A stretch of 64,000 nt of DNA from Paraburkholderia fungorum (lineage in GTDB: Bacteria > Pseudomonadota > Gammaproteobacteria > Burkholderiales > Burkholderiaceae): NCBI RefSeq assembly GCF_902833645.1, contig NZ_CADFGE010000016.1:178161-242160 (forward strand). The letters are read 5' to 3'. Below are positions 26,119-33,500 of the stretch, piece by piece (the stretch's first letter is position 1; each line of letters starts with the position of its first letter). A program made the position numbers and the translations under genes. The notes under the pieces are model-generated. The model ran no database searches. It was not told the DNA's origin and worked only from the letters and a program-made list of their open reading frames with translations.

Positions 26119-26149
26119 AAAAGCTCCTCGTCTTACGAAGGAGTGGACC

Positions 26150-26962
26150 ATGCAAGCGATTCCGAATCACTCACCAAGCCGCATCGCCGCGCGCATCTTG
26201 AGCGCGATGAGCCTCGCAGCGCTCATGGCAGCGAGCAACGGATGCGCCGCCCAGACTCAACCTGAGCCCCCAACCGCACCTGCGCCTGCGCCGTCGCCGG
26301 CCGCGACCGGCACGGCACCGCCCGTGCCGCCACCCGGCGTCGCTGCCATGACGCCGCCCCCGCCGCCACCCGGCGGCCCGGCGCCGCGCGCCGATGCCGG
26401 AAATTTCACGACCGCGCAGGGCACCGTCGCGCGTTTTCTTACCAATCCGGATGGCGACGTCGACGGCTTGCTGACAAGCGACGGCCTGCTCGTGCGTGTC
26501 CCGCCGCACATGGGCCCGCAGCTTACGTCGATGGTTCGCCCGGGCGACAGCGTGCAGGTGAGCGGAAGGCGCGATGCAGGCGGCACGCTCGCGGCGCAGC
26601 AGATCACCGACACGCGCAGCGGCCAGCAACTGGAGAATCAGCCGCCACCGCGGGGCGCCCGGCCGCTGCCGCGTGAGCTACGCGGCGTCGCGCTATCGCG
26701 CCTCAGCGCGCAGGGCCGGGTCGCGCATGTCACGACCGCGCCACGCGGCGAGCCGGACGGCGTGATCCTCGCCGACGGCACCGTGATCCGCCTCACGCCA
26801 CCGATCGCCCAGCAGTTTCCGGCGCTCGTGCAAATCGGCGCGAACGTCTCGGCGCAAGGTTACGGCACACGCACCCAGTACGGCACGGCGCTGCAGGCGA
26901 CGGCATTCGGATCGCCCGGCAATCTGACCCGGCTCTACGATCGCGTGCCACCGGCCCCTTGA
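26150..26962 (+). CDS. Exported protein with two copies of a ~55-residue module
   Basis: 270 residues. A signal-like N-terminus (hydrophobic 'ILSAMSLAALMAASNGCAAQ') ends in a cysteine that could be a lipoprotein site, though the lipobox is imperfect. A Pro/Ala-rich linker (~40-85) follows. Two related modules then follow, each of the form xGxVxxF-x-PxGxxDGxxL-x-DGxxVRxxPP...Vx-x-Gd-xVxxxG; the first begins 'AQGTVARFLTNPDGDVDG', the second 'AQGRVAHVTTAPRGEPDG'. A beta-rich, OB-like fold is suggested by the pattern only. The ATG at 26150 has AAGGAG ten bases upstream. First gene after the sigma-54 promoter. No function known to me. Confidence 0.85.
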   Translation: MQAIPNHSPSRIAARILSAMSLAALMAASNGCAAQTQPEPPTAPAPAPSPAATGTAPPVPPPGVAAMTPPPPPPGGPAPRADAGNFTTAQGTVARFLTNPDGDVDGLLTSDGLLVRVPPHMGPQLTSMVRPGDSVQVSGRRDAGGTLAAQQITDTRSGQQLENQPPPRGARPLPRELRGVALSRLSAQGRVAHVTTAPRGEPDGVILADGTVIRLTPPIAQQFPALVQIGANVSAQGYGTRTQYGTALQATAFGSPGNLTRLYDRVPPAP

Positions 26963-27023
26963 GCGCGCCCGATAACGGCACCTGACATTCACCCGTTCAA
27001 CCATCATCGAAAAGGACCAGACC

Positions 27024-27587
27024 ATGCATTGGATCGATCCCAACAGCCTTCCCGAAACGCGCGGCACGGTAACGCGTTTTCTTTTGAATCCGCACGGCGA
27101 ACTGGACGGCTTCGTGCTCGGCTCGCGTCAGTTGCAGCAGGTGCATTTTCCGCCCCATCTGTCGCGGCAGGTCGCGCGGCTCGTGGCGGTGGGCGACACG
27201 GTGCGCGTACGCGGCGTCAAGCCGCGTGGCGCGGACATGATCGCCGCTGTCTCGGTCATGTCGAAGACAGGCAAGGTCATTCTCGACGAAGGCCCGCATC
27301 GCGACGGCGAGAAACATCATCACCCTGACGCTGAGCGCACGCCGATGGAGGCGAGCGGCGAAGTGCTGCTGTCACTGTTCGGTCCGAAGGGCGAGTTGCG
27401 CGGCGCGCTGCTGGACGATGGCACGTCGTTGCGCATGCCGCCGCATGCCGCCGCCGAGCTGGCGTCGTACCTCGCGCCTGGGGCGCATGTCCATGCGTGG
27501 GGACGTGGCATCAGGAACCGGCACGGGCGAACCGTTGAAGTGGACGAGATCGCCGAACTCGTCGATGCGCAAACCCAACAGGAATAG
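27024..27587 (+). CDS. Cytoplasmic protein with the same duplicated module
   Basis: 187 residues and no signal peptide. It is made almost entirely of two copies of the module seen in the preceding gene ('TRGTVTRFLLNPHGELDG' near residue 12 and 'ASGEVLLSLFGPKGELRG' near residue 109), joined by a His/Asp-rich linker ('GPHRDGEKHHHPDAE') that could bind metal. Both copies keep the 'PPH' turn. It starts 61 bases after the first gene. The pair looks like one exported and one cytoplasmic version of the same domain. Function unknown. Confidence 0.83.
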   Translation: MHWIDPNSLPETRGTVTRFLLNPHGELDGFVLGSRQLQQVHFPPHLSRQVARLVAVGDTVRVRGVKPRGADMIAAVSVMSKTGKVILDEGPHRDGEKHHHPDAERTPMEASGEVLLSLFGPKGELRGALLDDGTSLRMPPHAAAELASYLAPGAHVHAWGRGIRNRHGRTVEVDEIAELVDAQTQQE

Positions 27588-27607
27588 CCACCGAGGGTGA
27601 TCGAACC

Positions 27608-28840
27608 ATGAACCCCCAGTACGCGCTCGAAGGACTCAACTTCTTCATGGCCGATGTCCAGGCAGGCATCGGGCCGTTTCTCGGCGTCTTTCTGCAGGCG
27701 CAGGGCTGGCACCCCGACGCGATCGGCACGGTGATGACGCTCGGTGGCATAGCGGGCATGCTCGCGACTTCGCCGGCCGGCGCGCTCGTCGATGCGACCC
27801 GTCACAAGCGCGGCGTGATTGTCGCGGCGGGTGTGTTGACGACGCTCGCCTCGCTCGTGCTATGGGTGGCACATACGTACTGGATGGTCGCCGCCTCGCA
27901 GATCCTCACGGCAGTGACAGGCGCCGCGCTCGGGCCGGCCGTGGCGGGCGTGACGCTCGGCATGGTCCACGAGCGCGGCTTCGACCGGCAGTTTGGGCGC
28001 AACCAGGTGGCCAATCACGCGGGCAACGTGGTTGGCGCGGCGCTGTCGGGCTGGCTTGGCTGGCGCTATGGTTTCGGCGCGGTGTTCGCGCTCGCGGGCG
28101 TCTTCGGCGCGCTGTCGGTCGTCTCGACGTTGCTGATCCGGCCTGATTCCATCGATCACGACCGCGCACGGGGCCTTGCCGCCGCTTCGACGAAGGAGCA
28201 CGAACAGGCGAGCGGCTTTCGCGTGCTGCTGACGTGCCGCCCGCTGCTGCTGCTGTCCGCCGCGCTCGCGATGTTTCACCTCGGTAATGCCGCGATGCTG
28301 CCGCTCTATGGCCTCGCGGTTGTCGCCGCGCATAAGGGCAACCCGAGCGCCTTCACCGCGCAGACAATCGTGGTCGCGCAACTGGTGATGGTCTTCGCGG
28401 CGTGCTTTGCCAACCGGTTGATCCAGCGCGTCGGCTACTGGGGTGTGATCCTCATCACCTTTCTTGCGTTGCCGCTGCGCGGGCTGGTCGCGGCGCTGTT
28501 CATCTCGGCCTGGGGGGTATGGCCCGTGCAGGCACTCGATGGCATTGGCGCGGGACTGCAAAGCGTGGCTGTTCCCGCGCTCATCGTGCGGCTTCTGCAA
28601 GGCACGGGGCGTGTCAACGTCGGACAGGGCGTGGTGATGACCGTGCAGGGTGCGGGTGCAGCGCTCAGTCCTGCACTCGGCGGTGTCCTCGCGCAGCACT
28701 TCGGCTATGCGGCGGCCTTTCTCGTGCTGGGCGCCGTGTCGATGGGCTCGCTTGCGCTGTGGCTGCTGTTCGGCACCTCCCTGAAAAAGGCCTGTGGCAT
28801 TCACAACGATCTCGCTAACCAGAATCCTCTCGTTACATGA
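27608..28840 (+). CDS. MFS transporter
   Basis: 410 residues with about 12 membrane segments. The loop 2-3 motif is 'GMLATSPAGALVDATRHKRG' (a variant of GxxxDRxGRR), followed by 'ASQILTAVTGAALGPAVAGVTLGMV'. It is in the inner membrane. It lies 20 bases after the previous gene and overlaps the following transporter gene by four bases, so it belongs to the sigma-54 operon. The direction and substrate cannot be read from the sequence. The N-terminus begins directly in TM1 with no leader. Confidence 0.87.
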   Translation: MNPQYALEGLNFFMADVQAGIGPFLGVFLQAQGWHPDAIGTVMTLGGIAGMLATSPAGALVDATRHKRGVIVAAGVLTTLASLVLWVAHTYWMVAASQILTAVTGAALGPAVAGVTLGMVHERGFDRQFGRNQVANHAGNVVGAALSGWLGWRYGFGAVFALAGVFGALSVVSTLLIRPDSIDHDRARGLAAASTKEHEQASGFRVLLTCRPLLLLSAALAMFHLGNAAMLPLYGLAVVAAHKGNPSAFTAQTIVVAQLVMVFAACFANRLIQRVGYWGVILITFLALPLRGLVAALFISAWGVWPVQALDGIGAGLQSVAVPALIVRLLQGTGRVNVGQGVVMTVQGAGAALSPALGGVLAQHFGYAAAFLVLGAVSMGSLALWLLFGTSLKKACGIHNDLANQNPLVT

Positions 28841-30090
28841 ATCCGATTTTCCTCTCCTGGGGTATCGCGTTTGCCGCTACAGCCGGCGTTATCCTGCGTC
28901 CCTTCCGATGGCCGGAAGCGATCTGGGCAGTGACAGGCGCGGTGCTACTCGTCGTGCTCGGGCTGCTTCCGGTCGGCCTCGCGCTGCAGGCGGTCGCCAA
29001 AGGCACCGACGTCTATCTGTTTCTCATCGGCATGATGCTGCTCTCGGAACTGGGTCGCCGTGAAGGACTGTTCGACTGGATCGCAGTGCTTGCCGTGAAT
29101 CACGCGAAGGGTTCGCCGCGCAGGCTCTTTCTGCTGGTGTACCTGGTCGGCGTCGTCGTGACGACGTTTCTGTCGAACGATGCCGCTGCCGTCGTATTGA
29201 CGCCCGCCGTGTTCGCCGCAGCGAAGAAGGCGAATACGAAGCCGTTGCCTCTGTTGTTCGTCTGCGCGTTCATCGCCAATGCGGCGAGTTTCGTACTGCC
29301 AATCTCGAATCCCGCCAATCTCGTGCTTTACGCGAATCACACACCGGCGTTGGACTTGTGGGTGGCGCGCTTCGCCGTGCCGTCGGTCCTGTCGATCGTC
29401 GTGACATTCTTCATGCTGCGCTGGACGCAACGTCGGGATCTGCAAGGGGCGTGCGCCTCTGGTCTGCCGGTGGACAGGCTCAGCGCGAGCGGCAAGGTGG
29501 CGCTCGCGGGCATCGGCGTGACGGCGATCGCGTTGCTTGTCGTCTCCGCTCTCGATCTACAGCTTGGCCTGCCGACCGCCGGGCTCGGCATCCTCACCAC
29601 ACTGGTGGTGCTCGTCAAGGAACGCAAGTCGCCGGTGGAACTGGTGAGCGGCATCTCATGGAGCGTGCTGCCGCTGGTGGCGGGACTTTTCGTGCTGGTG
29701 GAGATGCTCGCGCACACGGGCGTCGTCACCCAACTGTCGCAACTGCTCGCGCAGGCGACGCAGCAGAGCCAACTGGCTGCGGCCGCGACATCGGGGTTCA
29801 TCGTCGCGCTGGGCAGCAACGCGATCAACAATCTTCCGGCAGGGCTGATCGCCAGCGCGACCGCATGGCAGGCGCATAGCCCCGAGCGGGTCATCGACGC
29901 CATGCTGATCGGCGTGGACCTTGGTCCGAACCTGTCGATTACCGGCTCGCTCGCGACCATTCTGTGGCTGCTTTCAATCCGCCGCGAAGGCGAAGAGGTG
30001 AGCTTCATGCAGTTTTGCAGGATCGGCATGGTCGTGATGCTGCCTGCGCTCGTGCTCGCGATGGCCGCACGGCTTTTGAGCGGACATTGA
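28837..30090 (+). CDS. ArsB-like ion transporter
   Basis: 417 residues with 10-12 membrane segments, of the ArsB/SLC13 ion-transporter superfamily. The segment 'VVTTFLSNDAAAVVLTPAVFAAAKKA' matches the first conserved half-helix region of ArsB, and 'FIVALGSNAINNLPAGLIAS' is its inverted-repeat counterpart. ArsB exports arsenite or antimonite; relatives carry other anions. No arsR, arsC or arsH is nearby, so an arsenic role is not supported by context. It overlaps the MFS gene by four bases and is the last gene before a strong terminator. Confidence 0.83.
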   Translation: MNPIFLSWGIAFAATAGVILRPFRWPEAIWAVTGAVLLVVLGLLPVGLALQAVAKGTDVYLFLIGMMLLSELGRREGLFDWIAVLAVNHAKGSPRRLFLLVYLVGVVVTTFLSNDAAAVVLTPAVFAAAKKANTKPLPLLFVCAFIANAASFVLPISNPANLVLYANHTPALDLWVARFAVPSVLSIVVTFFMLRWTQRRDLQGACASGLPVDRLSASGKVALAGIGVTAIALLVVSALDLQLGLPTAGLGILTTLVVLVKERKSPVELVSGISWSVLPLVAGLFVLVEMLAHTGVVTQLSQLLAQATQQSQLAAAATSGFIVALGSNAINNLPAGLIASATAWQAHSPERVIDAMLIGVDLGPNLSITGSLATILWLLSIRREGEEVSFMQFCRIGMVVMLPALVLAMAARLLSGH

Positions 30091-30112
30091 TAGAACCTTA
30101 CGGAGGAGCGTG

Positions 30113-30238
30113 ATGAACGGCGCGCGGCGCAGCAGGAAAATTGCCCATCGAATGGACCCGAGGGTCCATTTTTTTTGGATGCTGCCGTTAACCGGGTCAT
30201 CGGCGATCCGCGAAACCCAGGTAACTCTTCGCCGCTGA
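30113..30238 (+). other. Possible 41-codon ORF with strong ribosome site, crossing the terminator
   Basis: An ATG at 30113 has a perfect GGAGG six bases upstream (30102-30106) and opens a 41-residue frame (MNGARRSRKIAH...). The reading frame runs straight through the terminator hairpin and its T-run. Most transcripts would end inside it, so a stable product is doubtful. It may be chance or the start of a decayed gene. Confidence 0.3.
30151..30178 (+). terminator. Intrinsic terminator of the sigma-54 operon
   Basis: AATGGACC and GGTCCATT form an 8-bp stem closed by the tetraloop CGAG and run into eight T residues. It follows the ArsB-like gene by 60 bases and is a textbook rho-independent terminator for the plus-strand operon 26150-30090. 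Confidence 0.92.
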
Positions 30239-30320
30239 ATCCGTTTACCCCAACCTCACTCCACCGCTGCGACCGCGGGATAACGTTGTGAGGACCGGGT
30301 GCAACCATTAAAGCCTTACC

Positions 30321-31838
30321 GTGTCTCTTTCCATGACCACCGGAAAACTGGCTGTTCTCGCCGGCCGTCATCCTTTGATCGTCGGCATGCTCGGTAGTTT
30401 GATGTCATTGGGCGTGTTGGCGATCAGTCTGATCACGCTTCTGGCCTCCCGTGAGGCCGCCGTCGAACATGCCCATGAAACGTCCAGAAACGTCACTGCC
30501 GTGTTGGTCAGCAATATCGCGAGGACGATTGAAACGTCAAATAACTCGCTTCTCGCCTTGATTTCGGCGCTGGATAAGCCTGTGGTCCAAAGCATGGATC
30601 CTGACCTGCGTCACGAATTGCTGTTTGACCGCACCGCGGCCATGTACGTCACGGGGATGGGAGTGACGGACGATCGAGGTCGCGTTGTCGACGGCTGCTG
30701 TTCCAGCTCCCATACATGGGATTTCAGCGATCGGGACTATTTCATCGTTCATCGCCAGTCGGCGAATGTCGGGCTCTACGTGTCATCAGTCTATCGGGCG
30801 CGGTCGCGGCCAGGCGCGCAGTCAATCGCGATCTCGAGAAGGATGAACCGGCCCGACGGGTCATTCGGCGGGGTAGCGATTGTCGCTATAGACGTCGAGT
30901 ATTTCAGGCAACTCCTTACCAAACTGGACGTGGGGCCTAAGGGTGTCACGGCGATCGTACGGACGGATGGCAGCCTGGTGGCCAGAAATCCCCCAAGCAG
31001 CCGGGCTGGGCAGGTCAATGTGGGTACGTCTGCGGTGTTTCCGCGGATGGTGAACCAGGATTCCGGGTTCTATGCCGCCCGATCGATCTCGGACGGCGTA
31101 CTTCGTCTGTATACATTCCAGCGCATTCCCGGCACGCCACTCATCGCCGTCGTCGCACCGGCGGAAAGCGACGTACTGGGCTCCTGGAAGCAGTTGTCAT
31201 GGATAGTCGGGATTGCCGCATCGTCCGTTAGCCTGGCGTTCTGCGCAGCGGTCTGGTTGCTTGCGTTTGCACTGCGGGACCAGGTAAAGACTCAGGTGCT
31301 GCTCACAGAGCTGACGCAAACCGACGCGTTGACAGGGCTCAAGAACCGCCGTGCCCTCGACGAAGTGCTCGAAAACGAGTGGAGCAGACTTCAGCGCCAT
31401 GATGGCTACCTGTCACTGCTGTTCGTCGATGCGGATAACTTCAAGAAATACAATGACAGCCACGGCCATGCTCAGGGCGATATGGCATTGCAACATCTCG
31501 CGGAGTGCATCAAGCGTCACGCGCGTCGTCGCGGCGACGTCGCCGCACGATATGGTGGCGAAGAATTTGTCGTGGTGTTACCCGACACGGACGAAACGGG
31601 CGCGGTTCAGATTGCTGAAGCCATACGTCGTGAAGTCGAGCATGGGCGACATGCTGTAGCCTCCGCGAAAATTTCGCCCTTCACAGTGAGCATTGGATGT
31701 GCGACCGGTCGACGCTCACGTCCCTCGTCACTTGATGAATTGACTAATTCAGCCGACGCAGCGCTGTATGCGGCCAAAAGAAGTGGAAGGAATGCTGTCG
31801 TCTCCGCGGGTGATATTGTCGCTGACTCAGCCGCATAA
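30321..31838 (+). CDS. Membrane diguanylate cyclase (GGDEF)
   Basis: About 505 residues. TM1 is near residues 20-45 ('GSLMSLGVLAISLITLLA'), followed by a ~240-residue periplasmic dCache-type sensor ('DFSDRDYFIVHRQS', 'GLYVSSVYRARSR'). TM2 is near 290-312. A cytoplasmic GGDEF domain follows, with active-site GGEEF at about 412-416 and the inhibitory I-site RRGD five residues before it. It should make cyclic di-GMP from GTP and be feedback-inhibited. There is no EAL domain. The start is uncertain: GTG at 30321 or ATG at 30333, neither with a clear ribosome site. Confidence 0.9.
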   Translation: MSLSMTTGKLAVLAGRHPLIVGMLGSLMSLGVLAISLITLLASREAAVEHAHETSRNVTAVLVSNIARTIETSNNSLLALISALDKPVVQSMDPDLRHELLFDRTAAMYVTGMGVTDDRGRVVDGCCSSSHTWDFSDRDYFIVHRQSANVGLYVSSVYRARSRPGAQSIAISRRMNRPDGSFGGVAIVAIDVEYFRQLLTKLDVGPKGVTAIVRTDGSLVARNPPSSRAGQVNVGTSAVFPRMVNQDSGFYAARSISDGVLRLYTFQRIPGTPLIAVVAPAESDVLGSWKQLSWIVGIAASSVSLAFCAAVWLLAFALRDQVKTQVLLTELTQTDALTGLKNRRALDEVLENEWSRLQRHDGYLSLLFVDADNFKKYNDSHGHAQGDMALQHLAECIKRHARRRGDVAARYGGEEFVVVLPDTDETGAVQIAEAIRREVEHGRHAVASAKISPFTVSIGCATGRRSRPSSLDELTNSADAALYAAKRSGRNAVVSAGDIVADSAA

Positions 31839-32041
31839 TTGATTGCATTCCTTGGGCGGCCCGTCTCGTTCTGACATCGCAGCGGCCAGTCGGCTTATCA
31901 CCGGGACGATGCGTGATTAAATGCGTTCGTGAGAATGGGGACTGTCAGGAGAGGGGAGCGGGAGCAGTGGGTAGGGTAATGGTGCAAATTACGGGCGAGA
32001 ACGAAAAACGGCGTAATTACCGTTCAATAGGGTTTAGCCGT

Positions 32042-32275
32042 TCATGACTCCAGCCGGTGCCAGGCGTGCCGGGCGATCATCGGTTCTTTGTTGGTCGGAA
32101 TGACCCACACGTCGACGGCGCTTTGCGGATCGCTGATGCGCGGTCCGTGCTGCGCATTCGCCTGCGCATCGAGCGGGACGCCCAGCCACGCGACCGCGCG
32201 GCACACCCGTTCGCGCACGGGCGCCGCATATTCGCCGATCCCCGCCGTGAAGACGATCGCGTTTAGACGATGGCC
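32042..32275 (-). pseudogene. ackA: Acetate kinase remnant (C-terminal ~75 residues)
   Basis: On the minus strand this stretch reads 'LNAIVFTAGIGEYAAPVRERV' and ends '...VWVIPTNKEPMIARHAWHRL'. These are the conserved C-terminal landmarks of AckA (FTGGIGEN and IPTNEE). The other ~320 residues, including the catalytic region, are absent. Directly upstream is the end of a phosphotransacetylase gene in another frame, and the two overlap by 13 bases. The open frame extends further upstream, but there it only shadows the phosphotransacetylase gene. The simplest reading is a deletion that removed the body of ackA from a pta-ackA pair. Confidence 0.85.
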
Positions 32276-33204
32276 GCGGAAGGCTTCTCGCGCCGCGCGA
32301 GCGCGACGAGCGAGGCGACCGCGCACGACGCGAGCCGCGTCATCACCGAGTCGGCGCGACTGGTCAGGATGATCGGCACCTTCGCGCCCAGCACGATGCC
32401 GGCGGCATCGGCACCGGCGAGAAACGACAGGCTTTTGGCGAGCAGATTGCCGGCTTCGAGATCCGGTACGACCAGCACGTTGGCATGACCGGCAACAGGC
32501 GACGAGATGCCCTTGATTTTCGCGGCCTCTTCGCTGATCGCGTTGTCGAGCGCGAGCGGGCCGTCCAGAATCCCTCCCGTAATCTGCTTGCGGTCGGCCA
32601 TTTTGCACAGCGCGGCGGCGTCGAGCGTGGACGGCACTTTGGAGTTGACGGTTTCCATGGCGGAGAGGATCGCCACTCTCGCGGCCGGAAAACGCAAGGC
32701 GTGCGCGAGGTCGATGGCGTTCTGCACGATATCGCGTTTCTCGTCGAGTGTCGGTGAGATGTTCACGGCCGCGTCGGTGATGATCAAGGCATCCTCGCGG
32801 CCGGGCACGTCCATCACGAAGCAATGGCTGACGCGCCGCTCGGTGCGCAGCCCCGTGCCTCGCGCGACGACCGCGGCCATCAGTTCGTCCGTGTGCAACG
32901 AGCCTTTCATCAGCGCCTCGGCCTTGCCTTCATGCACCAACTGCACGGCCATTTCCGCCGCCGCATGACTGTGGGGCACGTCGACGACAGGCAGATCGCC
33001 GAGCTCAAGTTTTCCTTCTCGCGCGAGAGTCTCGAGCCTCGCGCGCGGCGCCACGAGGATCGGCGCAATCAGGCCGAGGCGGGCGGCTTCGATCACCGAG
33101 GACAGGGCGTCGTGATCGCATGGATGCGCGACAGCGGTTGGCAATGGCGGTAGCGTCGCGGCGAAAGCGACCAGCCGCTCGTATTTTTCGCGTTTATGTT
33201 CCAT
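32263..33204 (-). CDS. Phosphate acetyl/butyryltransferase family protein
   Basis: 313 residues of the PTA_PTB family, in the branch nearer phosphotransbutyrylase and short Pta enzymes. Visible landmarks are 'ALMKGSLHTDELMAAVVARG' in the middle, 'ITDAAVNISPTLDEKRDIVQNA' and 'ANVLVVPDLEAGNLLAKSLSFLAGA' near the end. It moves acyl groups between acyl phosphate and CoA. It is intact, but its partner ackA just downstream survives only as a C-terminal remnant, so the usual acetyl-CoA to acetate route is broken at this locus. It is distinct in sequence from the Pta at 2064-3101. Confidence 0.88.
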   Translation of the reverse strand: MEHKREKYERLVAFAATLPPLPTAVAHPCDHDALSSVIEAARLGLIAPILVAPRARLETLAREGKLELGDLPVVDVPHSHAAAEMAVQLVHEGKAEALMKGSLHTDELMAAVVARGTGLRTERRVSHCFVMDVPGREDALIITDAAVNISPTLDEKRDIVQNAIDLAHALRFPAARVAILSAMETVNSKVPSTLDAAALCKMADRKQITGGILDGPLALDNAISEEAAKIKGISSPVAGHANVLVVPDLEAGNLLAKSLSFLAGADAAGIVLGAKVPIILTSRADSVMTRLASCAVASLVALARREKPSAAIV

Positions 33205-33265
33205 CCTGTATGCCTCCGGCTAGCTGGGTTGCAGTTTAGGTGGTGACGATTGGGCTGGCAATTGG

Positions 33266-33305
33266 AATCGGTGGGAATCGGTGGCAATCGGTGTGAATCG
33301 GAGCG
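33266..33305. repeat. Four 10-bp tandem repeats upstream of the phosphotransacetylase gene
   Basis: AATCGGTGNG occurs at 33266, 33276 and 33286, with a fourth diverged copy at 33296. The period is 10 bp, one turn of the helix. They lie 62-101 bases upstream of the minus-strand gene starting at 33204. They could be phased binding sites for a regulator or simple slippage repeats. The rest of the 296-base gap to 33500 shows nothing clear. Confidence 0.7.
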
Positions 33306-33500
33306 CTTTCGATCATGCACCGGCAGTCGATGCCATTAAGGCACGCCTGCTCTCCTGCATGAGGCTCACAGGCGAAATTTTTCTGGCCGCGATGAGACCG
33401 TCGATGTGAGGACTACGATGCATATCGATTCAATCCGGCATCGTCATGCGGATGTGATGCGCGCCTTGTCTGGCGTGCGAGTTCATCGGCATAACGCGGC

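Noticed and set aside
28837..30090. An arsenic-resistance operon
   Set aside because: The transporter is ArsB-like, but no arsR, arsC, arsH or arsA is nearby and the operon is under a sigma-54 system, so the arsenic label is not supported.
32042..32824. A single 260-residue gene on the minus strand
   Set aside because: Only the last ~75 residues are AckA-like; the rest shadows the phosphotransacetylase gene in another frame, so it is annotated as a remnant instead.
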